From an uncultured Dehalococcoidia bacterium (GTDB lineage Bacteria > Chloroflexota > Dehalococcoidia > Lucifugimonadales > UBA3495): 64,000 nt of DNA. Position numbers and translations under genes: made by a program. This document shows positions 1 through 8,016 of this stretch, piece after piece (position 1 is the stretch's first letter; each line of letters opens with the position of its first letter). The DNA is taken from assembly GCA_958295765.1 (NCBI GenBank), contig CATQHB010000002.1, forward strand, positions 648,424 through 712,423, read 5' to 3'. The notes beneath the pieces were generated by a model. It worked only from the letters and a program-made list of their open reading frames with translations, was not told the origin of the DNA and did not search any database.

Positions 1-102
1 CAGGGAACCGGGGTTCATATAGCCCAGCATCAGCACTTCGCCGGTGTTAATGTCCTGGGCAACAGCCGGCACCAGGCCCTTGTCGTTCAGCTTAACCTTC
101 AT
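1..102 (-). CDS. hisI: Phosphoribosyl-AMP cyclohydrolase, N-terminal part (cut by window edge)
   Basis: Only the first 34 residues are in the window. They read MKVKLNDKGLVPAVAQD, then an NTGEVLMLGYMN stretch, which matches the conserved N-terminus of HisI (a V-Q-D, GEVLML-YMN pattern). HisI opens the ring of phosphoribosyl-AMP in histidine synthesis. The ATG is at 100-102 on the minus strand with only a weak purine-rich leader. It lies on the same strand as, and downstream of, a HAD gene and hisF, so a his cluster is likely. Whether hisE is fused to it cannot be seen. Confidence 0.8.
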   Translation of the reverse strand, partial: MKVKLNDKGLVPAVAQDINTGEVLMLGYMNPGSL

Positions 103-160
103 CGCGTTATCTCACTTCGTCATCAGTGTCATTGTATTTAGGCAGTGAACCCCGCTCCCC

Positions 161-856
161 CTAATCGCCAAACAAGGCCGGCAATTCCAGCAGGTTGGCA
201 ATCCGGTAGTCCGGTTCGGGCAGCGCCGGGTTGAGTTCTGCGCCGGTGCGGTTTATCCAAACCGTACCCATCCCCACCCGGCCGGCGCCCTGCACGTCCT
301 CATACTGGCGGTCGCCAACGTAAACCGCTTCCTCCGGGCTGAGGTTTAACTGGCGCAAGAGACACCGGAAAAGCTCCGGGTTGGGCTTGTAGCACCGGGC
401 CGCCTCGGAGGATATGGCGGCGGCAAAGGGGAAATTCAGCCGCTCCAGCACCGGGTCAAGAAAGGCATCATCAGCGTTGGAAAGTAGTACCACCTGCCAG
501 TTTCGGGACACCGCTGCCAACGCCGCCGCCGTTTCCGGGTAGGCCGGCCGCTGAGCCATATTTTCAATCCAGTAGTCGGCGGCGGCGGCGGCATCGCCGG
601 GCAAGTTCAGCACTTGGAAAGCCTGGGCAAAACTTTCCCGCCAGGCCGATGCGTAGGACTGAAAGGCGGCCCCCGGCTCGCTGCGGCGGGCGCGGAAGTC
701 GGCGGAGGCGGCCAACCATTCCCGGTCCAAATCCTCCACCGCCACCGCCAGGCCCTGCTGACCAATTATCCCCTCCAGCGCGCCGCGCCAGTGGTCGGGG
801 CCATCCTGGAGCAGGGTGCCAAAAGCGTCGAAAACTACAGTTGTGATTTCAGCCAT
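161..856 (-). CDS. HAD-superfamily hydrolase (haloacid dehalogenase-like phosphatase)
   Basis: A 231-residue cytoplasmic HAD hydrolase. Motif I is VVFDAFGTLL near residues 7-16, with the nucleophile Asp. Motif II is LLSNADD near 123-129. Motif III is the Lys in CYKPNPELF, and motif IV is YVGDRQYEDVQGA. A helical cap lies between motifs I and II, as in subfamily I (YjjG or DUF-type phosphatases). The natural substrate cannot be read from sequence. Because it sits between hisF and hisI, a role as the missing histidinol-phosphate phosphatase is possible but only inferred. It starts at an ATG 54 bases downstream of the hisF stop. Confidence 0.85.
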   Translation of the reverse strand: MAEITTVVFDAFGTLLQDGPDHWRGALEGIIGQQGLAVAVEDLDREWLAASADFRARRSEPGAAFQSYASAWRESFAQAFQVLNLPGDAAAAADYWIENMAQRPAYPETAAALAAVSRNWQVVLLSNADDAFLDPVLERLNFPFAAAISSEAARCYKPNPELFRCLLRQLNLSPEEAVYVGDRQYEDVQGAGRVGMGTVWINRTGAELNPALPEPDYRIANLLELPALFGD

Positions 857-910
857 AGGGTAAGGGTTGTTCCTCCTGAGAAATTATCGCCGCTTGGCGC
901 CGGAAAACGC

Positions 911-1762
911 TTATCCGGCCCAGTCGTCGGGTGGGGGGCGAACCGGAACGCCCCGCTGATTCAGATACTCCTTGGCCTCGGCGATGCGGTAGGCGCCATA
1001 GTGGAAAATGCTGGCGGCCAACACGGCGTCGGCTTGTCCCGTAGCCAGGGCGTCGTAAAGATGCTCCAACTGGCCGGCGCCGCCACTGGCGATAACCGGC
1101 ACTGGCACCGCGCCGGAAATAGCGGCGGTCAGTTCCAGGTCATACCCGGCAAGCTGCCCGTCGGCGTCCATACTGGTCAGCAGGATTTCCCCGGCGCCCC
1201 GTTCCACCGCCAGCGCCGCCCACTTGACCGCGTCAATGCCGGTGGGCGTGCGCCCGCCCCGGGTATAGACTTCCCACCGGGAACCGGGATCCAAGGCCAG
1301 GGATTCGTCTATTTCATCAATCCGGGAGCTTTCCGCTGCCGGGCCGGCGGCCTCAGGAACAACTCGCTTGGCGTCAATAGCTACTACAATACACTGGCTG
1401 CCGAATTGGGCCGCCCCGTTGCCGATAATGGCCGGATTGTTGATGGCGGCGGTATTTACCGAAACCTTATCCGCGCCGGCGTTCAGCATCCGCCGCACGT
1501 CCTCAATAGTGCGGATGCCGCCGCCCACGGTCAGCGGGATAAAGACCTGCTCCGACACCCGTTGCACCACGTCAATCATCGTGTCGCGGGAGTCGGCGCT
1601 GGCGGTGATGTCCAGAAACACCAACTCATCCCCGCCTTCCCGGTCATAAAAGGCGGCCAGTTCCGCCGGGTCGCCCGCATCCCGCAGGTTGACAAAGCTG
1701 GTGCCTTTAACCACCCGCCCGGCGTCCACGTCCAGGCAGGGAATGATACGCTTGGTCAGCAT
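911..1762 (-). CDS. hisF: Imidazole glycerol phosphate synthase subunit HisF
   Basis: A 283-residue TIM barrel cyclase that, with HisH, makes imidazole glycerol phosphate and AICAR from PRFAR and glutamine-derived ammonia. The start [19 protein letters not shown] carries the catalytic Asp near residue 11. A second catalytic Asp lies in the LTSMDADG segment, and the phosphate-binding VGGGIRT and IASGGAG loops are intact. It is about 25-30 residues longer than usual because of an insertion (roughly residues 145-170, [19 protein letters not shown]) before the RWEVYTRGG segment. The gene runs toward the HAD gene and hisI. Confidence 0.95.
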   Translation of the reverse strand: MLTKRIIPCLDVDAGRVVKGTSFVNLRDAGDPAELAAFYDREGGDELVFLDITASADSRDTMIDVVQRVSEQVFIPLTVGGGIRTIEDVRRMLNAGADKVSVNTAAINNPAIIGNGAAQFGSQCIVVAIDAKRVVPEAAGPAAESSRIDEIDESLALDPGSRWEVYTRGGRTPTGIDAVKWAALAVERGAGEILLTSMDADGQLAGYDLELTAAISGAVPVPVIASGGAGQLEHLYDALATGQADAVLAASIFHYGAYRIAEAKEYLNQRGVPVRPPPDDWAG

Positions 1763-1874
1763 AAACCGGCTGCACCCCCAAGGCTGATAGAAAGCGCCCC
1801 CAGCAGTATAACACCTTAAACCGTCTGCTGGACAATGCGGCGGCTTGGGGTTGGCCGGTCAACCGCATCATAAA

Positions 1875-1972
1875 CCCGTCGTTCCGGCGAAAGCCGGAAT
1901 CCGGAACCCTCGGTAGCCGGCTATTTATTTCCGGTAGGATTTCCTGGATTCCGGCTTGCGCCGGAACGACGG
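1875..1972. repeat. Dispersed palindromic repeat, family A (copy 1)
   Basis: An imperfect palindrome of about 98 bases. Its left arm begins CGTCGTTCCGGCGAAAGCC and its right arm is the reverse complement ending CCGGAACGACGG. The spacer includes ACCCTCGGTAGCCGG and AGGATTTCCTGGATTC motifs shared with at least eight other copies in this window. It lies between hisF and the glcG-like gene. Confidence 0.85.
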
Positions 1973-2011
1973 TTGCCATAGTACAGTTAAGAAGCGATTG
2001 CCTTGACTTGG

Positions 2012-2040
2012 TTGGCAGAGGTATTGCAATGGGCTACAAT
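2012..2040 (+). promoter_or_regulatory. Predicted sigma-70-type promoter of the glcG-like gene
   Basis: The -35 TTGGCA (2012-2017) and the -10 TACAAT (2035-2040) are separated by 17 bases, just upstream of the plus-strand gene at 2068. This leaves a leader of about 20 bases that contains AAGAGG as ribosome binding site. Confidence 0.55.
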
Positions 2041-2067
2041 TAGCCATCCTTACCCAAGAGGTGCATT

Positions 2068-2463
2068 ATGGCTATTACTCTGGAGGAAGCTAACCGGATG
2101 ATTGAGGGCGCGCTGGCCCAGGCCGCCGAACTTAACATCAAGATAAGCGCGGCGGTCTGCGATGCCGGCGGGCGGCTGATTGCGATGAACCGGATGGACG
2201 GGGCCATCTGGGCCAGCGCCTACGGCAGTCAGGGCAAGGCGGTGGCCTCGGCCGCCTTTGGTCGGCCCAGCGGAGACTTGCAGGACCGGGCCGACCAGCC
2301 GACGCCTCGGGGCATCGCCGCCGCCGAGGGCGGACACATGATAATGGGCCAGGGCGCGGTGCCGATTATTCGCAATGGCGAGATTGAGGGCGCCTGCGGC
2401 GTGGGCGGCGGAACCAGCCAGCAGGATGAGGACTGCGCCCGCGCCGGAGTAGCCAAGCTCTAG
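2068..2463 (+). CDS. GlcG/HbpS-family (DUF336) protein
   Basis: A 131-residue protein of the GlcG/HbpS-like family. The conserved features are an N-terminal helix (ITLEEANRMIEGALAQA), the VCDAGGRLIAMNRMDGA strand-turn, an SQGKAVASAAFGRPS helix, and a C-terminal GACGVGGGTSQQDEDCARAG segment. Family members bind heme (HbpS) or accompany glycolate and diol catabolism genes; here the ligand is unknown. It is a single-gene unit with its own promoter and an AAGAGG ribosome binding site, and it faces away from hisF. Length is typical of the family. Confidence 0.85.
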   Translation: MAITLEEANRMIEGALAQAAELNIKISAAVCDAGGRLIAMNRMDGAIWASAYGSQGKAVASAAFGRPSGDLQDRADQPTPRGIAAAEGGHMIMGQGAVPIIRNGEIEGACGVGGGTSQQDEDCARAGVAKL

Positions 2464-2520
2464 CCGTCCAAACGCCCCTCGGACGCCGCCACCGCCCGGC
2501 GCGCCACGGACAAAACACCG

Positions 2521-3216
2521 CTAGGGCAGGAAAGCCATCACCGAGACCGGAGACCCGCTGCCTCCCGCCAGGCGCAGTACGCCGATGACCAGGGTGGCGC
2601 CGGTGGGAGGCAGTTGGTCCAGGTTAGCCAGGTTTTCCAGCACGATGCGGGGCTGTTCCAGCACCCGGCGATTCACCGCAAAGGTAGCGTCCTGCCCGCC
2701 GTCAACCCCATGGGTATCAATGCCCACGCCGGCGGCGCCCCGCTCGGTCAGCAGCAGATTCACCGCCGGCAGGCCGAAACCGGGGAAGTGCATTTCCCCG
2801 TCCCCGGCTTGACCCAAATAAGCCGCCGGATTGCTCCATTTCTCCGGCCAACCGGTGAACAGCAGCGCCACGCTGCCGGCCGGAACCGCGCCGTGCCGCC
2901 GCTCCCAAGCCAGGACGTGGGCGATGCTGAGCCGGTAATCCGGGTTGGCCCGGCTCTCTTCCCGCGCGTCTATCACCACGGCCGGTGCCACCAGGGAGGC
3001 CGCAGGATAGGCGGCAATGTCCAGCCCGCCGGGGTGAAAGCCGGCCGGCGCATTGATATGGGTGCCGCTGTGTTCGCCCAGGGAAAAGCGGCGCAGCAGG
3101 AACCCATCAGTTTCCAGTCCAGCCACCGTCTCAAACTCCACCGGCGGGTCGCCCGGCCAGCGGGGGATGCCGGGGTGTATCGGGTGGCTGAGGCAAACTA
3201 CGCTACGGGAAAGCAA
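2521..3216 (-). CDS. Cyclase-family hydrolase (kynurenine formamidase-like)
   Basis: A 231-residue member of the putative cyclase (metal-dependent amidohydrolase) family that includes KynB. The metal-binding signature appears as GEHSGTHINAPAGFHPGG near residues 47-64 (family pattern H-x-GTH-x-DAP-H). The second His region is GVGIDTHGVDGG. The family Asp of DAP is Asn here (INAP), so activity may differ. No ATG is in frame. A TTG start at 3216 is chosen because an in-frame TGA lies just upstream and GAGG is suitably spaced. The substrate could be an N-formyl amide or a lactone. Confidence 0.8.
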   Translation of the reverse strand: MLSRSVVCLSHPIHPGIPRWPGDPPVEFETVAGLETDGFLLRRFSLGEHSGTHINAPAGFHPGGLDIAAYPAASLVAPAVVIDAREESRANPDYRLSIAHVLAWERRHGAVPAGSVALLFTGWPEKWSNPAAYLGQAGDGEMHFPGFGLPAVNLLLTERGAAGVGIDTHGVDGGQDATFAVNRRVLEQPRIVLENLANLDQLPPTGATLVIGVLRLAGGSGSPVSVMAFLP

Positions 3217-3609
3217 GAACCGGCATCCTCAGGCTGAAATTGGGGGCATATCTGGCAGGACAATCGCATCTTAACAGGGGCAACCCAGGCAACCGTCATT
3301 CCGGCATAACCGCTGTTCCGGCGAAAGCCGGAATCCAGAACGCTCGGTAGCCGGCACGCTATTTTCTGGTAGGATTTCCTGGATTCCGGCTTTCGCCGGA
3401 ACGACGGTTTTATGACGCGATACAGTATCCGCTCATGGTGAGCCTGTCGAACCATCCCCGCACTATCCCTCAACTAGCTTAGGATGAGCGAGGAGATGAG
3501 GCAACTCGTCTTGGCACAACCCACACAACCCACTCATGGTGAGCTTGTCGAACCATCCCCACACTATCCCTCAACCGGCTCATGATGAGCGGTACAAAGC
3601 GGGATTACC
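3217..3609. repeat. Gene-free region with dispersed repeats (family A copy 2 and family B copies)
   Basis: No gene is seen here. A family A palindrome occupies about 3292-3407. It is followed by two direct copies, about 100 bases apart (near 3431 and 3533), of a family B unit related to GCTCATGGTGAGCTTGTCGA. Each family B copy is followed by the same CCCCRCACTATCCCTCAAC tail. Confidence 0.8.
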
Positions 3610-4404
3610 CTACTCTTCCGGCGCGCCGGCGTTGACCCGGCCCAGGAAAACGTCGGTCAGGATGTTGGTGTCCCGAACCGATTGAGGCGTGCCGCGGTGG
3701 ACGACCCGGCCTTTGTCCAGGACGTAGGCCCGGTTGGCGATGTCCAGCACCCCCTTGATGTTGTGCTCCACGACAAAGATGGTGGTCTTCAGTCTTTCGT
3801 TGATTTCCGAGACCTTCTGAAAGACCTCTTTCACCACGATGGGGGCCAGGCCCAGGGTAGGCTCATCCAGCAGCAGCGCCTCCGGGCCGGCCATCAGGCC
3901 CCGGCCCAGGGCCAACATCTGCTGCTGCCCCCCGGACATCTGGCTGGCAAAGTCGCGGCGTTTCTGATAAAGCACCGGGAAAAGTTCCATAACCGCATCC
4001 CGGCGTCGGCTTTGTTCCGCCCGGTCGTTCAGGTACAGGCAACCCATCTCCAGGTTTTCTTCAACGCTGAGGTGGGTGAACACGCGCCGGCCCTGGGGGA
4101 CGAAGGCGATTCCCTCTTTCACGATTTCGTGGGTTGCTGCGGCCAACGGCCGGCCGCGCCAGTGAACCGTCCCGCCGACCACCGGGGCCAACCCCATTAT
4201 GGCTTTAAGGACGGTGGATTTGCCGGCGCCGTTAGGCCCCATTACCGCCGCCAGTTCCCCCCGCTGGACGCCCAGGGAGACTTCTTCCAAGGCGATTACG
4301 GCCCCGTAATGCACCGACACATTCTGCAACGCCAGGAGTAGCTCCGGGCCGTTGGCTGCCGAGTCTCTCAAGGCATTAGCCGGTGCGGTTGGGTTTTCCA
4401 TCAT
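3610..4404 (-). CDS. livF: Branched-chain amino acid type ABC transporter ATP-binding protein LivF
   Basis: A 264-residue ABC ATPase that would power import at the inner face of the membrane. It has Walker A GPNGAGKST near residue 57, Q-loop FVPQGRRVF, signature SGGQQQMLALGRGL, Walker B EALLLDEPTLGLAP and H-loop VVEHNI. These are the diagnostic LivF features (LGLAP after Walker B, and the absence of the LivG insertion). It is the last gene of livJ-livH-livM-livG-livF, 63 bases downstream of livG. The N-terminal 20 residues are Ala/Asn/Pro-rich and probably disordered. The ligand could be a branched-chain amino acid, an amide or a carboxylate. Confidence 0.92.
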   Translation of the reverse strand: MMENPTAPANALRDSAANGPELLLALQNVSVHYGAVIALEEVSLGVQRGELAAVMGPNGAGKSTVLKAIMGLAPVVGGTVHWRGRPLAAATHEIVKEGIAFVPQGRRVFTHLSVEENLEMGCLYLNDRAEQSRRRDAVMELFPVLYQKRRDFASQMSGGQQQMLALGRGLMAGPEALLLDEPTLGLAPIVVKEVFQKVSEINERLKTTIFVVEHNIKGVLDIANRAYVLDKGRVVHRGTPQSVRDTNILTDVFLGRVNAGAPEE

Positions 4405-4467
4405 TTCCGTCCCCGTTTGCCGCCGATATATCCGATATATCCGAACATTCTCCGGTCAAGGCCGGCG

Positions 4468-5229
4468 TTAGGCGCCCAGGTAGGCGGCGATTACCTCTTC
4501 CTGGTTCAGGGCATCCTCCACTTCTCCGGCGGTGAGCAGCTTGCCGCTGTCCAGCACAATCAGGTGGTCCGACATCTCCCGCACTATGTCCATATTGTGG
4601 GAGATGAAAATGACGGTGCGGCCGTCATCCCGCATCGCCTTCATAATGTCCTTGACCCGCTCCAGCATTTGCGGGAAAAGGCCGGCAAAGGGTTCATCGA
4701 ACAGGTAGATGTTCACGTCCACCGCCAGGGCGCGGCCAATTTCCAGCAGCTTACGCTGACCGTAGGACAAGTCCATCGCCAGAGAGTCCCGCTTTTCCCA
4801 CATCCCCACGTTCTCCAGAATCCGCTGCGCCTGCTCCCGGTAGCGGGGCTTGGCCCGTTCCAGCATCGCCGGAAAGAGGCTGCGGTTGGTCAGGACGACC
4901 ATAATGTTGTCCCAGACGGTAATCTGGTTGAACAGCCTTACTTCCTGAAAAGTGCGGGTGATGCCGTGAGCCGGCGTCTCATAAGCCTTTACCAGCTTGA
5001 GGCCCACGCCGTCAATGATGACCATTCCCCCGTCAAGGGGCAGGGTGCCGCTCAGCAGGTTCACCAGGGTGGACTTTCCCGACCCGTTGGGGCCGACGAT
5101 GCTGGTCATTCCCTGGCGGGGGATGGCGATGCTCAGGCCGTCCACCGCCGCGACGGCGCCGAAGTGTTTGGAGATTTCCTCAGTTTCCAGAATGTAATAA
5201 TCGCCCGAATTGGCCGGCGCAGCGGTCAT
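4468..5229 (-). CDS. livG: Branched-chain amino acid type ABC transporter ATP-binding protein LivG
   Basis: A 253-residue ABC ATPase. It has Walker A GPNGSGKSTLVNLL, the LivG-type ITRTFQEVRLF Q-loop, signature LSYGQRKLLEIGRAL, Walker B IYLFDEPFAGLFPQ and H-loop VIFISHNMD. The signature Gly-Gly of ABC proteins is YGQ, as in many LivG proteins. The open frame extends 87 codons further upstream into livM, but the ATG at 5229 is chosen. It overlaps the livM stop in an ATGA arrangement, which indicates translational coupling, and the residues before it have no LivG character. Confidence 0.92.
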   Translation of the reverse strand: MTAAPANSGDYYILETEEISKHFGAVAAVDGLSIAIPRQGMTSIVGPNGSGKSTLVNLLSGTLPLDGGMVIIDGVGLKLVKAYETPAHGITRTFQEVRLFNQITVWDNIMVVLTNRSLFPAMLERAKPRYREQAQRILENVGMWEKRDSLAMDLSYGQRKLLEIGRALAVDVNIYLFDEPFAGLFPQMLERVKDIMKAMRDDGRTVIFISHNMDIVREMSDHLIVLDSGKLLTAGEVEDALNQEEVIAAYLGA

Positions 5230-6281
5230 AGCTTGAACCTCCCCACTAATCCCTGGGGCCGGAACAGCATCAGCAGCACCAGCAGGATGCCCAGGACTAC
5301 CTGCCGGGCCTGGCCGACGTACTCGTTGGGCAGGAAGGGCAGAAAGCGCATACCCTCTTCCAGCAGAACGAAGGTCATTGCGCCCAACAGGGAACCCCAG
5401 ATGGTAGCCAGGCCGCCGAGAATCACGATAGACACCAGGAGAATCGACTCCAGCAGGATGAAGGAGTTGGGGTCGATGAAGCTGGTCCAACTGGCGAACA
5501 GGCCGCCGGCCAGTCCCGCCATCATCGCCGATATGACCCAGATTGCCAGTTTGTAGTGAGTAACCCGGTAGCCAAAGACTGAGGCGGCTTGCTCATCCTC
5601 CCGGATGGCGGTAAGCACCCGCCCGAAGGACGAGGTTACGATAAACCAGGAAACAAGCATCACCGCCGCCAGAAATACTACCACCAGGGCCAGAAACGCC
5701 AAATCGCCGTCGAACGCCCAGCCGCCGATTTCCGGCCGGGATATTTCGTGGATGCCAAAGGCGCCCCGGGTGAGGGCGCGCCAGTTCAGGAAGACGTTGA
5801 AGGATATGATAGCAAAGCCGAAGGATACCAGAACGTAGATGTCATCCCGAAAGCGGTTGAAAACGATGCCCACCAGGATGGCGACCAGGCCGGCCAGGGC
5901 CACGCTGACCGGCAGCGCGGCAAAGAAGGGCCAGCCCAAGGTCGGTATGGCTTCCGTGCGCAGTTGTTCGTAGGAAGCATCGGAGGTGAGAATTGCCATG
6001 GCGTAGGCGCCGATGCCGAAGAAGCCGATGTGTCCGATGGACAACAGGCCGCTGAACCCTACCACCAGGTTGAGACTGACCGACAAAATCGCCCAGATAG
6101 CAAAGACGGTGCCCAGAGTAATGGCGAAGCCGACTCCCTGCCACAGCATAAACGCCACGGCCCAGGAAATAACCAGCAGGTTGGCCCACAACTCGATATT
6201 GCCCCCGGTCAGCCGCAGGGCCGCCCGAGGGTTGCGCGCCAGTTCTCTCAAGGATGCCAGTCCGGGAGGTCGCATTAACAT
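5226..6281 (-). CDS. livM: Branched-chain amino acid type ABC transporter permease LivM
   Basis: A 351-residue polytopic membrane permease. About nine hydrophobic segments surround the family motif: SLNLVVGFSGLLSIGHIGFFGIGAY is split by short turns near residues 70-95, and the EAA-like loop VLTAIREDEQAASVFGY lies near residue 205. The C-terminal SLLGAMTFVLLEEGMRF is typical of LivM. The ATG at 6281 follows an AAGGAAA leader; ATG 6275 is an alternative. The reading frame is open for another 65 codons upstream, but that part overlaps livH and looks non-coding. The ATGA overlap with livG indicates coupling. Confidence 0.9.
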   Translation of the reverse strand: MLMRPPGLASLRELARNPRAALRLTGGNIELWANLLVISWAVAFMLWQGVGFAITLGTVFAIWAILSVSLNLVVGFSGLLSIGHIGFFGIGAYAMAILTSDASYEQLRTEAIPTLGWPFFAALPVSVALAGLVAILVGIVFNRFRDDIYVLVSFGFAIISFNVFLNWRALTRGAFGIHEISRPEIGGWAFDGDLAFLALVVVFLAAVMLVSWFIVTSSFGRVLTAIREDEQAASVFGYRVTHYKLAIWVISAMMAGLAGGLFASWTSFIDPNSFILLESILLVSIVILGGLATIWGSLLGAMTFVLLEEGMRFLPFLPNEYVGQARQVVLGILLVLLMLFRPQGLVGRFKL

Positions 6282-6289
6282 ACTGTCAT

Positions 6290-7639
6290 TTATTTCCTTG
6301 GCAAGAGACCCAAGGGCCAGAAGGACAGGAAAAGAATCAGGACAACGAAGGAAATAACGTCTTTCCATTCTCCGGCCAGGTCCCAGATGCCGAACTGCTC
6401 GACTACGCCCAGGATGAACCCGCCAATTATGGCCCCGTACAGGTTGCCGATGCCGCCCACCACCGAGGCAATCCACCCCTTTAACAGGAGCAGGAGGCCC
6501 ATTCGCGGCTGGATGGCGGTATCGTGCCCGCTCAACACGCCGGCCATCGCCGCAAATACCGCTCCGATAAAGAATACCACGGCGATGATGACGGTGGTGT
6601 TTATCCCTACTACCTTCGACACCTCTTCGTCATCGCCGATCGCCCTGACCGCCCGCCCGAAGGAGGTTCGCTTGAGCAGGAGCAGCAGGCCGAAGAAGCC
6701 GGCGAGGGCCATGCCGACGGTGAAGACGTTAAATCCCTTGATAGTGGCCCCGCCAATGCTCCAGGGGCGGCTGCCAAAAGGTTCCGGCAGCGGGCGGGGC
6801 GCGCTCTGAAATACGATGGTGGTGAAGGCGGTAATCGCCAGCAGGATGCCCAGGGAGGCGACCAGCATAACTAAAGGCGACCTGGCCCGTTGCCGCATAT
6901 ACATATACAGGCCCCGGTACAAGGCCAGGCCGACGGCGCCGGCCAGCAGGCAGGACACCGCCCAACTCAAGTAAAGTTTGGCCCCCGGCGCTTGGGCAAT
7001 GAGCAGGCCGCAGTAGGCGCCCAGGATTACGGCCCCCAGGGCCGCGACCCATAGAAAAGGACGGAGGCCCCGGTTCCCGATAATGCGCCGGTAGATGAGC
7101 GACAAACCCCATAGTGCGGCCAGCGCCACCGCCAAACCGACGGCGGGACTGAGGATAACGTGGAGTTCTTTGGGGTAGGTGAGGATGATGCCGGTGTAGG
7201 CGCCGGCGCCGGCCGACAGCAAGCCGCCGCCAACCCGCAGGACGGTTGGGCTGAAACGGGAACGCAGCCGGTTATAGAAAGCGGTGTGCAGCGCCCACGC
7301 CACTACCCCGGCAACTACGGCGGCAAATACAACGTTGACGAAGGGGGTGTTGACCTGGTACTGCCCGCCCAGGGCCTCCTGGGAACGCAGGTAGAAAACG
7401 CCGTAGGCGCCCAGGGCGGCGGCGGCGCCGTAGTAAAGGTCAAAGAACCAAACGGTGCTGTAAACGATGGTGAACCCCATCGCCAGCAGCGCGTACACCG
7501 CGCCTACGGACAGCCCGTTGAAAGTGAACTGAAGGGCCTGTTCCGGGGACAGGATAACTTTCCACCCGATGTACGCCACGACAGCGGTGGTCAATACAAT
7601 AGCGAGGAGCCTGCCGGGATTGGCGAGGAGCCTGTCCAC
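6290..7639 (-). CDS. livH: Branched-chain amino acid type ABC transporter permease LivH, enlarged
   Basis: A 449-residue permease with a GTG start (GAGAGG upstream). The N-terminus FNGLSVGAVYALLAMGFTIVYS and the C-terminal region (FGRAVRAIGDDEEVSKVVGI, then GIGNLYGAIIGGFILG) are standard LivH, whose usual length is about 290-300. About 150 extra residues (roughly 115-265) lie before RARSPLVMLVASLG and add four or so hydrophobic helices. The sequence AWALHTAFYNRLR near residue 118 resembles ALYRGLYMYMRQR near residue 250, which suggests an internal duplication. It lies 8 bases upstream of livM. Confidence 0.88.
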   Translation of the reverse strand: MDRLLANPGRLLAIVLTTAVVAYIGWKVILSPEQALQFTFNGLSVGAVYALLAMGFTIVYSTVWFFDLYYGAAAALGAYGVFYLRSQEALGGQYQVNTPFVNVVFAAVVAGVVAWALHTAFYNRLRSRFSPTVLRVGGGLLSAGAGAYTGIILTYPKELHVILSPAVGLAVALAALWGLSLIYRRIIGNRGLRPFLWVAALGAVILGAYCGLLIAQAPGAKLYLSWAVSCLLAGAVGLALYRGLYMYMRQRARSPLVMLVASLGILLAITAFTTIVFQSAPRPLPEPFGSRPWSIGGATIKGFNVFTVGMALAGFFGLLLLLKRTSFGRAVRAIGDDEEVSKVVGINTTVIIAVVFFIGAVFAAMAGVLSGHDTAIQPRMGLLLLLKGWIASVVGGIGNLYGAIIGGFILGVVEQFGIWDLAGEWKDVISFVVLILFLSFWPLGLLPRK

Positions 7640-8016
7640 AGTAAACCTCTCACAACAACCGGTCTTGAACGAGACCGGTCAGCCGGGGAACCGGCCGATT
7701 CGCTCCGCAACGCTCTGACTTACTGATGCGGGGATGACTAGGAAACCGGCCCGCCCATTCCGATCCGCTTACCCTGAGCCGGTCAAAGGGCCAAGTTGGG
7801 ATGGTTCGACAAGCTCACCATGAGCGGGGTTTATTACCGACCAACCCACCATGAGCGGAGTTTAGGGCAGAACCGAATTTAGGGCATTATTCACGCCTGG
7901 TAACAACGGAACCGCCCGGTTATTCCGGCCCGGGCATTGCCGGGTGATGATGCCCGCAGGGTTGCCGGTCATACGGCTGGGCCAACCCTGCGGGCGCCGA
8001 GTCAGGGAAAGGGAAA
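7640..8016. repeat. livJ-livH intergenic region with hairpin and family B repeats
   Basis: No gene is seen. Near 7800-7860 are two family B repeat relatives (GGTTCGACAAGCTCACCATG and a shorter ACCCACCATGAGCGG). A 13-base perfect inverted repeat, GCCCGCAGGGTTG at 7952-7964 and its complement at 7983-7995, lies just downstream of livJ. It lacks a U-tract. It could attenuate transcription from livJ into livH or protect the livJ mRNA end, as is common where binding protein is needed in excess. Confidence 0.6.

Noticed and set aside
5230-5490. 87-codon N-terminal extension of livG
   Set aside because: It overlaps livM coding sequence, while the internal ATG forms a normal ATGA overlap with the livM stop.
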